The notes: generated from the letters alone by a model not told the origin. 54,740 nt of DNA from Paracoccus shanxieyensis (GCF_009711265.1 NZ_WMII01000020.1:1-54740); one strand, 5' to 3'; shown: positions 40,252 to 48,321, counted from the first letter of the stretch. Program-made: numbers and translations.

Positions 40252-41322
40252 CTACACGGCTCGCAGCGGCCCTCTTTCCTGCCGCTCACTCCCGCCATCA
40301 TCGGCGGTCAAGCTCCAGATAAGCCCCTCTACTTCTCCGAGCGGGAGGCCGAGTTCTCGCGCAATGTCAGCCTTGGTTACGCGCTCCTGCCAGAGCATCG
40401 TAAGCACTTGGCGCCAGACCTTTGATTTCTCGCGACCGATGCCGTTCGGTTCACCGGTGCGGTAGCCGCGCTTCGTCAGGTCGATGCAGATCGACTTGTA
40501 TTGCCACTCCGAAAGTCGCTTCAGCTGATGAAGACGATAGGCCATCGCCATTGCCGAAACACGCCATCGGGCTTTGGCGCGAATGACGGTATCCGTTGTG
40601 ACCCGCCTCGGAATGCGGGCTATGACATCTTCGGCGGGCATCAGGAACGCCGAAGCAAAGGCGTTTGCCTCACGCTCGACATTTCGTCCCTTTTTGGGGT
40701 CGCCATGCTTGTGCATGACGAGGTGAGCCAGTTCATGTGCGGCATCGAAACGACTGCTTTCGGCGGTCTTGAAGTTGTTCAGGAACATGTACGGCTTGCC
40801 GCCGCGCCAGAAAGAGAAGGCGTTGACCGACGCGGTGTTCTCGGTAAGCGAAAACAGCCGAATTCCTTTGACTTCCAAAAGCGCCATCAGGTCAGCGATG
40901 GGTTGCTGCCCAAGCGCCCACTGCTGCCGCATGTGCGACGCTGCCACCTCAGGGTCGCTTTCGTACGACAGATCGATCAGATCGGGCTCCGGCAAACCAA
41001 ATCGCTCCTCGACCCATCCGCTCAGCATGAGCCCCACCGATCCGGCGCCAAGAGAGGCATCGCGCTCCTTGGCCGTCATCTTCGAGAATGAGCGGAAACT
41101 GACAGCACCGGGATCGACGGCATCGACCTTGGGTCCGAAGAAGAATTCTTCCGGGTATCCAAGCGCCTCTGCCAGCCTCCCCACCGTATGCGGCTCAGGC
41201 TCGTTCCGGCCCTGCTCGAGACGTTTGATGGTGTCGACGCTAACGCCAGCCTGTTCGGCAAGCGCTTTCGCCGTTAGCCCGCGACGCGCACGAGCCAATT
41301 TCAATCGTGATTCTTCAAACAT
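40252..41322 (-). CDS. HTH regulator with ImmA/IrrE metallopeptidase domain
   Basis: 356 aa. N-terminal XRE helix-turn-helix (residues 4-60: LKLARARRGLTAKALAEQAGVSVDTIKRLEQGR), then an ImmA/IrrE zinc peptidase with HELAH in RFDAAHELAHLVMHKHG at about 200 and a downstream E in EREANAFASAFLMP. It ends with a second HTH-like stretch VTKADIARELGLPLGEVEGLIWSL. Proteins of this class cleave or are paired with regulators that control mobile elements. Here it is the leftward unit opposing the phage early operon, in the place of a lysogeny control gene. It lies 7 bp after the next protein's gene. Confidence 0.9.
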   Translation of the reverse strand: MFEESRLKLARARRGLTAKALAEQAGVSVDTIKRLEQGRNEPEPHTVGRLAEALGYPEEFFFGPKVDAVDPGAVSFRSFSKMTAKERDASLGAGSVGLMLSGWVEERFGLPEPDLIDLSYESDPEVAASHMRQQWALGQQPIADLMALLEVKGIRLFSLTENTASVNAFSFWRGGKPYMFLNNFKTAESSRFDAAHELAHLVMHKHGDPKKGRNVEREANAFASAFLMPAEDVIARIPRRVTTDTVIRAKARWRVSAMAMAYRLHQLKRLSEWQYKSICIDLTKRGYRTGEPNGIGREKSKVWRQVLTMLWQERVTKADIARELGLPLGEVEGLIWSLTADDGGSERQERGPLRAV

Positions 41323-41329
41323 GTGACGC

Positions 41330-41950
41330 CTACTTGCGCACGATCTTGGGCTCGAAATCCTCCGCGATGCCGTCGTCGTCGAGATTCAGGAGCATGTCTT
41401 CTTCGTCGCCTTCGGGAAGCAGGAAGATGCGCTCCACTGCGCCTTCGAAGGTCTTGCCCGAAATCTTGGGCCGGGTGAGTTCGGCCCGTCCTATATCGTC
41501 GACCATGAGGTAATAAAACGCGAGCCCCACGGCATCGTCACGGACGAAGAAACGAAGTTCTTCCGGATCGAAAAGCATCGGGCCGCAGGCACGTTCGGAC
41601 GCAGCACCCTTGTCCGAGCGCGGCTTCGGCGCCTTGTCGCCACAGGCGCGATCGACGTTGCAGAACCCGATCTTCAGCCCTTTCTGGTCGTTGCGGATGG
41701 TCTCGACCCCGTCTTTCCGGTCGATGACCCATTCGTCGCCAATGAACTCCTGGCGAAGAGATGCGACGCCCTCGTGATAGCCAAATGTGCCTGCCGCGTT
41801 CGAAGGATGCAGCGCCGTCGCGTTTCCACTAGCAGTGCGAGCCGCGCGGACCGAGTTGGTCAAACCATCCATCGACAATCCCATCTCGGCGATACGACGG
41901 TCCACATCCCAAGGCTCACCCAGTATCTTCGTTTCAACCCATCCTGCCAT
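41330..41950 (-). CDS. Unrecognised partner of the ImmA-type regulator
   Basis: 206 aa from the ATG giving MAGWVETKILGEPWDVDRRIAEMG; a longer reading from 42157 runs through the repeat region and is not credible. Visible: an N-terminal part with a Ser/Ala-rich stretch, a middle with GLKIGFCNVDRACGDKAPKP, and an acidic C-terminus (PEGDEEDMLLNLDDDG). No known domain. Being promoter-proximal and 7 bp from the HTH-protease gene, it may be that protease's substrate, inhibitor or toxin/antitoxin mate. Confidence 0.75.
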   Translation of the reverse strand: MAGWVETKILGEPWDVDRRIAEMGLSMDGLTNSVRAARTASGNATALHPSNAAGTFGYHEGVASLRQEFIGDEWVIDRKDGVETIRNDQKGLKIGFCNVDRACGDKAPKPRSDKGAASERACGPMLFDPEELRFFVRDDAVGLAFYYLMVDDIGRAELTRPKISGKTFEGAVERIFLLPEGDEEDMLLNLDDDGIAEDFEPKIVRK

Positions 41951-42020
41951 GCTCGATTCCTCATGCCCGTTTTTTCCACCTACTTGTAGGTTAAAAAAAC
42001 GGGCACGGTCAAGACATCCC

Positions 42021-42331
42021 TTGTCCCCAAGCGTGCCAACCTTCCCAGTAGACCCAACGCTGCCCCAACTTCCATCTCGCGTTGGGGACACAAGAAAGCC
42101 TGCAGAAACAACGGTGTCCCCAACCTTATGCTGTTTCCCCAACCTATTGATGACCATTCATGTGGAATGATGAAAATCGTCGGGGCCATACGATTCCATG
42201 TAAAAGGAGTTGACCACCCGTTGGGGACACAGCGGTTGGGGCGCCATTCCATCAACTCATTGAATTGGAATGATAAAGGTGTGCCCCAACCCTATTGAAC
42301 CTTGGGTTTGAGGGTCCAGAGGTTGGGACGG
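42021..42331. repeat. Iteron-like repeat cluster, candidate phage origin or operator array
   Basis: At least eight copies of a GTTGGGG-(A)CAC word on both strands: 42021-42031, 42061-42069, 42081-42091 (GTTGGGGACAC), 42114-42124 (its reverse complement), 42133-42143, 42220-42230 (GTTGGGGACAC), 42235-42243 and 42281-42290, plus a weak copy at 42321. Interleaved are ATTCCAT/ATGGAAT-type words, two of which form CATTCCA (42245-42251) and TGGAATG (42266-42272). This 500-bp gene-free stretch (41951-42456) lies between the leftward regulator operon and the rightward RuvC-like operon and must contain both promoters. Confidence 0.8.
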
Positions 42332-42456
42332 GGACCAAACAGCGCCGGTTGTTTCCCTCGAACGGCGCGTCGTCGTTTTCGCTTTGGGGTAGACTCGGTG
42401 CATGCTAAATCTGACCGCGACCGAAGCCGAAGGCCCACAGTTTGTGAGCCTTCACC

Positions 42457-42978
42457 ATGAACACAATGATCTCCGCGCAGGAAGTCCGCCCCGAGCAGGG
42501 GCGCATTTTCATTTCCTGCATCCTTGCCCTCGATCTCGGGACAACGACAGGCTGGGCCTTGCGCGGCCATGACGGCCTTATCACCTCCGGCACGACGTCC
42601 TTTCGCCCCGGCCGTTTCGACGGTGGCGGCATGCGGTATCTGCGCTTCACCAACTGGCTGACCGAAATCGACCGGCTCTCAGGCCCCATCGCTGCCATCT
42701 GGTTCGAGGAAGTCCGCCGCCATGTCGGCACGGACGCTGCCCATGTCTATGGCGGGCTGATGGCCACGCTCACGGCATGGGCTGAACTCCGCGGCATCCC
42801 CTATGAGGGCGTTCCGGTTGGCACAATCAAGCGCCACGCCACCGGGAAGGGCAACGCTGACAAGGAGGCGATGATTACGGCCGCGCGGGCGCGTGGGTTC
42901 AGCCCCACCGATGACAACGAGGCCGATGCCATTGCCATCCTGCATTGGGCCATCGAAACGAACGGGGGTGTCGCGTGA
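42457..42978 (+). CDS. Phage RuvC-like Holliday-junction resolvase
   Basis: 173 aa. RNase H fold with the RuvC acidic residues: D26 in ILALDLGTTTGWA, E84/E85 in IWFEEVRRHVGTDAAHVYG, and the last pair in DDNEADAIAILHW (D153, E155, D157 region), with the basic patch TIKRHATGKGNADK before it. In phages such enzymes resolve recombination branches before packaging. The next gene starts with GTG overlapping its stop. Confidence 0.88.
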   Translation: MNTMISAQEVRPEQGRIFISCILALDLGTTTGWALRGHDGLITSGTTSFRPGRFDGGGMRYLRFTNWLTEIDRLSGPIAAIWFEEVRRHVGTDAAHVYGGLMATLTAWAELRGIPYEGVPVGTIKRHATGKGNADKEAMITAARARGFSPTDDNEADAIAILHWAIETNGGVA

Positions 42979-43175
42979 GGTGGTATCCCCGCGGCTATGG
43001 TGGCACCCGCCGTGATCCAGATCGCGTCAAGCAGGACGGCTGGCATGACCATGGGCTATTGGCCGTGTCCATCGACGACCCGCGTCTCACCTGGCCGGAG
43101 CAGGAACTGGTCCGCCAGCTGGGTGAAAAACTCTACGGCCCGCGTGTCGAGCCAAGGGAGATCGCACATGGCTGA
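42975..43175 (+). CDS. Small phage protein of unknown function
   Basis: 66 aa from a GTG that shares GTGA with the resolvase stop. Begins VRWYPRGYGGTRRDPDRVKQDGWHDHG and has a helix LTWPEQELVRQLGEKLYG. No recognised domain. Real on the strength of tight overlaps at both ends (8 bases with the next gene). Confidence 0.65.
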   Translation: MRWYPRGYGGTRRDPDRVKQDGWHDHGLLAVSIDDPRLTWPEQELVRQLGEKLYGPRVEPREIAHG

Positions 43176-43593
43176 GTGGACACCCACCATTGTCGAAGCG
43201 CGCCTTGAGAGCGCTGCCGATGTTTTTAGGTCGCTGCCCGAGGTGAAGCCGCAGGGCTATTTCAACGCCTGGCCCGAGTATTTCCACAGCTTCGCCGACC
43301 AGGTCGGTCAAGAACCTCGGATGCGACGGCCGAAGCCCGGCCCTCGCGACATCACCCAAGCCGACGACGCGCTGCTGTGGTTGCGTTGGCTGGACCCGGC
43401 CGACGCGCGCCTTGTGTGGCTCCGGGCGAACCGCAAGCCATGGAAGCCGATCTGCTGGGAACTGGGCATCAGCCGCGCCACCGCCAACCGGCGCTGGCAG
43501 TATGGCATTGCAGTCATCGTCTGGCGGTTGAATGGCAAACGCGTGCCGTCGAAGCGGTCGATGGAATTCGTGGTGGCGAAGGTGACGCACTGA
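43168..43593 (+). CDS. Phage DUF6362-like protein
   Basis: 141 aa. WTPTIVEARLESAADVFRSLPEVKPQGYFNAWPEYFHSF at the start and a helix-turn-helix-like end, LRANRKPWKPICWELGISRATANRRWQYGIAVIVWRLNG, resemble DUF6362 of alphaproteobacterial phages. DNA binding through the C-terminal helices is likely; a regulator of late genes is one idea. Start ATG after GGGAG. Confidence 0.75.
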   Translation: MAEWTPTIVEARLESAADVFRSLPEVKPQGYFNAWPEYFHSFADQVGQEPRMRRPKPGPRDITQADDALLWLRWLDPADARLVWLRANRKPWKPICWELGISRATANRRWQYGIAVIVWRLNGKRVPSKRSMEFVVAKVTH

Positions 43594-44025
43594 ACCTGTC
43601 AATAGCCGTCGCGTGTGCGAGACACTTTCAAGCGAGACACCAGACGCCAAGACAGATCGCGTCCAGGACGCTACAGATTTAATATACTCGGGAGAGGAGC
43701 GCGCAGGCACTGGCCGCGCCGCTGGCTTCCGGGGTCCAGCGAGGGAACCAGTCGGGGTCCAAACTGCCAAGCCTTTGATATCTTGGTTCCTTCCTGGCGA
43801 CATTCGTATGCTGGCGGGCGAAGCGCGGCATATCGCTAGCGACAGGGCCGGATTTTTGGGAAGCCACCCGGAAGCCAGCACCGCCTGAACTCGCCTGAAA
43901 TACTGCAAATTCAAACCCTTGAAGCTGGACACCCCTGGTGGCGGCTGGACACCGCGTGGAGTCCAGTCTGGACCCCGGAGTCCGGAAGCCAGCGGTATCC
44001 ACCCTGATCCGAGGAATGCCCCCCG
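43594..44025. repeat. Gene-free repeat-rich spacer before methyltransferases
   Basis: 432 bases without a convincing gene. Repeats: CCGCTGGCTTCCGG (43719-43732) and its perfect reverse complement (43982-43995); a third copy CCGGAAGCCAGC (43868-43879); direct repeats GGGGTCCA (43731, 43754) and GCTGGACACC (43924, 43944); GGTCCAG-type words near both arms. The AT-rich run near 43670-43690 could be a promoter. The function could be late-gene control, an RNA structure, or recombination debris. Confidence 0.7.
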
Positions 44026-45366
44026 ATGACGCTGAGCTTTGCCCCGGATCGGATCGAGATGTGGCCGCTCGCGCGCTTGCAGCCCTACGCCCGCAATGCG
44101 AAGGCGCATGGCGCAGACCAGGTGGCGAAGATCGCCGCCAGCATGGCCGAGTTCGGGTGGACCGTGCCTTGCCTCGTGGCCGAAGACGGTGAGTTGATCG
44201 CCGGGCATGGCCGGGTGCTGGCCGCAACGCAGCTGGGGCTGACAGAGGCGCCGGTGATTGTGCTCGGTCACCTGACAGAGGCGCAGCGGCGGGCCTACCG
44301 TTTGGCCGACAATAAACTAACAGAATTAGGGACTTGGGATGAAGCGCTGCTGTCGGCGGAACTGAACGACCTTCTCGCTGATGATTTCGACCTGTCGCTG
44401 GTCGGATTTTCCGACGGCGAGCTCGACAAGCTGCTGGCCTACGTCGCGGAAGACGACGGGGACGAGGGAGGCGCCGGGGGCTCCGTGCCGCCGGTGACCA
44501 TCCCCGAGCCGCCGCGCAATCCGGCCTCGTGCACCGGCGATCTGTGGATCCTCGGGGATCACCGGCTGCTCTGCGGCGACAGCACGAACCACGACGACGT
44601 CCGCCGCCTGATGAACGGCGAGCGGGCGATCCTGTTCGCGACCGACCCGCCGTATCTCGTCGATTACGATGGCTCGAACCATCCGACCCGCAACAAGGAC
44701 TGGTCCGCGTCCTATGGCACGACCTGGGATGACAGTTCGCAGGGGGCGGAGCTTTACGACGGCTTCATCGCAGCCGCCGTGGCAGAGGCCATTGCCGAAA
44801 ATGCGGCGTGGTATTGCTGGCACGCCTCGCGCCGCCAGGCGATGCTGGAAGCCTGCTGGGAAAAGGCCGGTGCCTTCGTGCACCAGCAGATCATCTGGGT
44901 GAAGGACCGCGGGGTTCTGACCCGGTCGCATTACCTGTGGAAACACGAACCCTGCTTCATGGGCTGGCGCCGCCCAAACCGCCCGCCGAAAGTGGCCGAG
45001 GAAACGCTGCCATCGACATGGGCGCTGCCCAGCTTTGCCAAGGATGAGCGTCCCGACCACCCGACGCCGAAGCCGCTCGATGCGTTTGGGATCCCGATGC
45101 GCCAGCATGTGGCGCGGGGCGGCCTCTGCTATGAACCGTTCTCGGGCTCGGGTTCGCAGATCATGGCAGGCGAAGCGAATGGCCGTCGCGTCTTCGCGAT
45201 GGAAATCAGCCCCGCCTATGTCGATGTCGCCGTCGAACGCTGGCAGGCCGAGACCGGCAAGGAGGCGATCCTCGACAGCGATGGCCGGACCTTCGCCCAA
45301 GTGAGAACCGCGCGGCTGGCGGAAAGTACGGCCGAGACCGAAACCCAAACTGAACCCGCCGCGTGA
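44026..45366 (+). CDS. Phage DNA methyltransferase with ParB-like N-terminus
   Basis: 446 aa. Residues 1-100 are a ParB/sulfiredoxin-like domain (LQPYARNAKAHGADQVAKIAASMAEFG, ELIAGHGRVLAATQLGL). The C-terminal half is an N6/N4 amino-methyltransferase with catalytic DPPY in FATDPPYLVDYDG (about residue 207) and the SAM motif near the end, YEPFSGSGSQIMAGEANGRRVFAMEISPAYVDVAVERW, a beta-class order. No partner nuclease is present. Such solitary phage methylases modify phage DNA, which would help against the host type I system only if specificities overlap. Confidence 0.92.
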   Translation: MTLSFAPDRIEMWPLARLQPYARNAKAHGADQVAKIAASMAEFGWTVPCLVAEDGELIAGHGRVLAATQLGLTEAPVIVLGHLTEAQRRAYRLADNKLTELGTWDEALLSAELNDLLADDFDLSLVGFSDGELDKLLAYVAEDDGDEGGAGGSVPPVTIPEPPRNPASCTGDLWILGDHRLLCGDSTNHDDVRRLMNGERAILFATDPPYLVDYDGSNHPTRNKDWSASYGTTWDDSSQGAELYDGFIAAAVAEAIAENAAWYCWHASRRQAMLEACWEKAGAFVHQQIIWVKDRGVLTRSHYLWKHEPCFMGWRRPNRPPKVAEETLPSTWALPSFAKDERPDHPTPKPLDAFGIPMRQHVARGGLCYEPFSGSGSQIMAGEANGRRVFAMEISPAYVDVAVERWQAETGKEAILDSDGRTFAQVRTARLAESTAETETQTEPAA

Positions 45367-45367
45367 C

Positions 45368-46465
45368 ATGCATGACCTGGCTTTACCTTCCTCCGGACGC
45401 GCTTCCGGAGTCGGAGATGCATGCCTCTTCGGCCTCTCCCTCTGCTCCGGCGCGGGCGGGCTCGACCTCGGGCTTGCCATCGCCATCCCCGGATATCGTA
45501 CTGTGGGCCATGTCGAACGGGAGACCTTCGCCGCAGCCACTCTCGTGGCGCGGATGGAAGACGCGTCCCTGGATCAGGCTGTTGTCTGGGACGACGTTAC
45601 CAGCTTCGACGGCCGCCCTTGGCGCGGCGCGGTGGATATCGTCACTGCGGGCTATCCGTGCCAGCCGTTCTCCGTCGCGGGCAAACGCCGGGGTGCCGAC
45701 GACCCGCGCCACCTCTGGCCGCATGTTGCTCGCATCATCGGCGAGGTCGAGCCGCCCTTCGTCTTCCTCGAGAATGTCGCCCATCATCTCCGCCTCGGCT
45801 TCCCCGAAGTCGCCACCGGACTGGTCGGCATGGGCTACCGCCTTGCGGCAGGCCTCTTCACAGCGGCGGAAGTCGGTGCGCCCCACCGGCGCGAGCGGCT
45901 CTTCATCCTCGCCATCCGCGAGGGGGACAACCTGGCCAACCCCGCGCGCCTGCTCTGGCACCCGATCGAGTGGCGGCAACCGGACGGAACTGCTGCGGCT
46001 CTGGCCGACGCCGAGGGCCAGCGCCAACGAGAACCGGCAGACAAAGCCGACGCCGTCGCAGGCAGCAGGCCAGCATGGGATGAACCTCGCGACGACGGCC
46101 GCGCTCTGGCCGACGCCGATGGCGAACGATGGCTGCAAGCCGAGTGCGGGCAACCGCAGGTCGGCCGACCTGACCCATTCGGCGGGGATGTGGATGACGC
46201 CGACGGCGCGGGATCACAAGGACGGGGCGACGACACTGGCGAACACGCCGGTGAACGGCCTGCTTGGCCGCCAGGTCCTGGTGACGCCAATGGCTGGGAG
46301 CGGTACCTGCGATGTGCGCCGGACCTTGAACCCGCTGTTCGTCGAGGCGCTGATGGGATGGCCCACCGGGTGGACCGGCTTCGCCTCTGTGGCAACGGCG
46401 TGGTCCCCCTGGTTGCAGCGCATGCGCTGCGAACTCTGGCGGCTGAACTGCTGGCCGGTGGATGA
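45368..46465 (+). CDS. Phage DNA cytosine-5 methyltransferase
   Basis: 365 aa. Seen: motif I LSLCSGAGGLDLGLA, motif IV with catalytic Cys in TAGYPCQPFSVAGKRRG, ENV motif in FVFLENVAHHLRL, motif VIII-like HRRERLFILA, and motif IX/X RLRLCGNGVVPLVAAHALRTL at the end. Between VIII and IX lies a long Ala/Asp/Gly-rich variable stretch (LADAEGQRQREP to GDANGWERYL) whose alternative +1 frame also resembles a known protein. The start is 1 bp after the previous stop. Solitary phage C5 methylase; the target is not predictable. Confidence 0.92.
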   Translation: MHDLALPSSGRASGVGDACLFGLSLCSGAGGLDLGLAIAIPGYRTVGHVERETFAAATLVARMEDASLDQAVVWDDVTSFDGRPWRGAVDIVTAGYPCQPFSVAGKRRGADDPRHLWPHVARIIGEVEPPFVFLENVAHHLRLGFPEVATGLVGMGYRLAAGLFTAAEVGAPHRRERLFILAIREGDNLANPARLLWHPIEWRQPDGTAAALADAEGQRQREPADKADAVAGSRPAWDEPRDDGRALADADGERWLQAECGQPQVGRPDPFGGDVDDADGAGSQGRGDDTGEHAGERPAWPPGPGDANGWERYLRCAPDLEPAVRRGADGMAHRVDRLRLCGNGVVPLVAAHALRTLAAELLAGG

Positions 46466-46478
46466 GGCGGCGAGATGA
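46080..46478 (+). CDS. Possible overlapping gene in +1 frame inside the cytosine methyltransferase
   Basis: The frame is open from before 45980, with family-like sequence from LWPTPRASANENRQ onward; the first ATG in it is 46080, giving 132 aa with LWPTPMANDG, MWMTPTARDHKDG and LNPLFVEALMGWPTGWTGFA. The WPTP...LNP-FVE-LMG-P-GWT pattern is that of phage methylase-linked proteins. Its TGA overlaps the ATG of the next gene in ATGA, the junction used by real genes here. Both frames look protein-like, so this may be true overprinting or a mark of an ancient frameshift. Confidence 0.4.
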   Translation: MNLATTAALWPTPMANDGCKPSAGNRRSADLTHSAGMWMTPTARDHKDGATTLANTPVNGLLGRQVLVTPMAGSGTCDVRRTLNPLFVEALMGWPTGWTGFASVATAWSPWLQRMRCELWRLNCWPVDEAAR

Positions 46479-46690
46479 AGCAGTCGCGCGTCATGTCGCT
46501 GGTCGAAGCCGTAGCCAACGTGATCGTCGGCTACGGCGTCGCGGTCGCAACGCAGATCCTGATCTTTCCGGTCTTTGGCCTGCACACGACGCTGGCGCAG
46601 AACCTGAAGATGGGCGCGGTCTTCACCGTGGTCAGCATAGCGCGCTCCTACGTCCTGCGGAGGTTGTTCGAAAGAAGTCGACCGCCATGA
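46475..46690 (+). CDS. Small phage membrane protein, DUF7220-like
   Basis: 71 aa with two hydrophobic segments (residues 8-32, ending ATQILIFPVFGL, and 46-60, GAVFTVVSIARSY) and a basic tail LRRLFERSRPP. The sequence MSLVEAVANVIVGYGVAVATQILIFPVFG fits DUF7220. Function unknown. Translation is probably coupled to the overlapping +1 frame, since ATG lies in ATGA. Confidence 0.82.
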   Translation: MKQSRVMSLVEAVANVIVGYGVAVATQILIFPVFGLHTTLAQNLKMGAVFTVVSIARSYVLRRLFERSRPP

Positions 46691-46734
46691 CTTGGCGGCA
46701 GGACTTTCCGTAGGCAATGACCTAGTAGACTTTG

Positions 46735-47214
46735 TCAGGTTATGACTTTGACAAACTGCCAGATCGGCGTCCCATCAGAAGTGTCGTTCTTCTCAATGGG
46801 GTCTACGCCGAGGACAGCGCGAGCAACCGATCCAGAGACGGGATTATCGCGGTCAACTATAGCCTCGATGCAAAACTCTCTCATACCGTTCCGCACGATG
46901 TTCGCGACAAAATCGGTGACGGCTGCCGAAGCGAGGTCCTTTGCGAGGCCCTTTCCCCGCTGATCTTCCCGAACTGCATATCCAAGATGAAAGCAGCGCA
47001 TTCCGTCAATTGGCTCTGCTGTGGTGATAACGGTGACAGCTGTGACGCCAGATCCTTTGGTCCGAGCATAGGTCAGACGAGGTGTTCGGCCATCTGGCAT
47101 ATCTTGATGTATCTGTATCTTTTCGTTCCCTTGCATCCTTGCGGTCTTTATGCGTCCTGAACGAAGCGCCTCATCGAACCCGGCAAGGGTCAGCATCATA
47201 TCAACGCGTGCCAT
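46735..47214 (-). CDS. GNAT-family acetyltransferase-like protein
   Basis: 159 aa. The acetyl-CoA loop is GYAVREDQRGKGLAKDLASAAV (Q/R-x-x-G-x-G/A), followed by CIEAIVDRDNPVSGSVARAVLG, typical of the last strands and helix of GNAT enzymes. Substrate unknown. Lies on the minus strand against the phage direction, with its own lower GC content than its neighbours, so it may be an accessory gene of the prophage. Inverted repeat TTTGTCA/TGACAAA (46731-46755) overlaps its stop. Confidence 0.8.
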   Translation of the reverse strand: MARVDMMLTLAGFDEALRSGRIKTARMQGNEKIQIHQDMPDGRTPRLTYARTKGSGVTAVTVITTAEPIDGMRCFHLGYAVREDQRGKGLAKDLASAAVTDFVANIVRNGMREFCIEAIVDRDNPVSGSVARAVLGVDPIEKNDTSDGTPIWQFVKVIT

Positions 47215-47333
47215 CTCAAAATCCTTTCAGTTATCATTTGTTTATGGGGTGTCGGATGATGCCGCAACCCCAGACCCGATACGCTGCAAGTGTTCACCGT
47301 TCGAGAAAGCACCAGCTAGTAACAGACGTGTTT

Positions 47334-47352
47334 GCCGCCCTGCTCGGGCGGC
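47334..47352. terminator. Terminator-like hairpin after DUF3489 gene
   Basis: GCCGCCC (47334-47340), loop TGCTC, GGGCGGC (47346-47352), 38 bp beyond the stop of the minus-strand DUF3489 gene. It is followed on the plus strand by a TTCAATTTGG run but no clear U tract on the minus strand. Confidence 0.35.
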
Positions 47353-47389
47353 TTCAATTTGGTTTTCGGATGCGGATAACTCAGGCTCC

Positions 47390-47953
47390 CTAGAGCCGGT
47401 AGACCCTTCCGCGCCCCTCGATCTTTTCCGAGGCCACTTCGAGCTCGAGCTTCTTTTTGAGCGCCCCGGCCATGGCGCCGCGCACCGTGTGCGACTGCCA
47501 GCCGGTCGCGGCCATGATCTCCTCGATGGTCGCGCCGTCCGGCGCGCGCAGCATGGCGATCAGGGTGGCCTGCTTGGTGCCCTCGCGCGGCGTGCGCGCC
47601 TTTGGCGCGGCCTCCGGTTCGTTGGGAGTGTCCGGCATGGGCTCCTCGGTCGGCGCGTCCGTCGCGCCCGCAGGCGCGGGGTTCGCGTCGTCGGGCTCGA
47701 TGCCGATGGCGGCGAGGCCCGCGTCGGTGGCGACGAGTGTGACGCCGTGGCCGTCGCCGGTCTCGCGCCAGACGGGCTCGCCCTTGCGCAGGTCGGCGTC
47801 GACCTCCTCGAGGAAGCCCTTGCCGAGCATCGCGCCGACCACCTTGGCGGCGGCGCCCCCGCGCAGGCTTTCGGGCAGCGGCAGGGCAATGCGGTCCTCA
47901 CGCTGTGCGGCAGCGCTGAGGATGATGGCTTGGGTGTCGGAAAGCTTGGGCAT
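47390..47953 (-). CDS. DUF3489 protein
   Basis: 187 aa. The C-terminal DUF3489 region is clear: REGTKQATLIAMLRAPDGATIEEIMAATGWQSHTVRGAMAGALKKKLEL, a winged-helix-like DNA-binding fold. The N-terminal part (LSDTQAIILSAAAQR and ESLRGGAAAKVVGAMLGKGFLEEV) resembles another winged helix, joined by an acidic/Pro linker. Likely a transcriptional regulator carried by the phage; target unknown. On the minus strand with the 90-aa gene next to it, opposite to late genes. Confidence 0.88.
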   Translation of the reverse strand: MPKLSDTQAIILSAAAQREDRIALPLPESLRGGAAAKVVGAMLGKGFLEEVDADLRKGEPVWRETGDGHGVTLVATDAGLAAIGIEPDDANPAPAGATDAPTEEPMPDTPNEPEAAPKARTPREGTKQATLIAMLRAPDGATIEEIMAATGWQSHTVRGAMAGALKKKLELEVASEKIEGRGRVYRL

Positions 47954-48048
47954 TGGGTCGTCTCCGTTTTCGGGCCCGCGTCATGCGGCGCCTTCTACGA
48001 CCCCGAGCCGCGCAGGGAACGCGGCAGGAGTTCCGGCGGTGCCGGAGA

Positions 48049-48321
48049 TCAGCGGGCGTGCTCGCCCTCGCCGAAGGCGCTGTCCGTAATGCGCTTCAGG
48101 AGGCTGGCGTAGTGTTCGAGGGTGCCGACCATCGCCCAGCCCGCCTCGTCGGGGTGGCAGTTGAAATGGTCGTCGCTGAGCGCCTGAAGGCGCGCGAGCA
48201 TCTCGTCGATCTCGGCCTTCTTGCCGATAAAAGCGGCGAGCGCGGCTTCCTTGTTTCGGCGCGCCTTCTCGGCGCGGAGTTCGTGGCGCGGGGTGGTGAT
48301 CGGGTTCAGGCGGGTGGTCAT
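48049..48321 (-). CDS. Small phage-associated protein of unknown function
   Basis: 90 aa, mostly helical and charged (ELRAEKARRNKEAALAAFIGKKAEIDEMLARLQALSDDHF), then HPDEAGWAMVGTLEHYASLLKRITDSAFG. No known domain. It is upstream of the DUF3489 gene in the same direction (95-bp gap) and divergent from the terminase genes. Such pairs accompany terminase small subunits in related prophages. Confidence 0.75.
   Translation of the reverse strand: MTTRLNPITTPRHELRAEKARRNKEAALAAFIGKKAEIDEMLARLQALSDDHFNCHPDEAGWAMVGTLEHYASLLKRITDSAFGEGEHAR

Noticed and set aside
43679..44227. Minus-strand frame of 182 codons over the repeat-rich spacer
   Set aside because: It runs into the methyltransferase gene antisense, is Arg/Pro/Ser rich and shows no domain.
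45363..46080. N-terminal half of the +1 frame over the cytosine methyltransferase
   Set aside because: Up to about 45980 this frame is Ser/Pro/Arg low-complexity with no family pattern, so only the later part is considered possibly coding.
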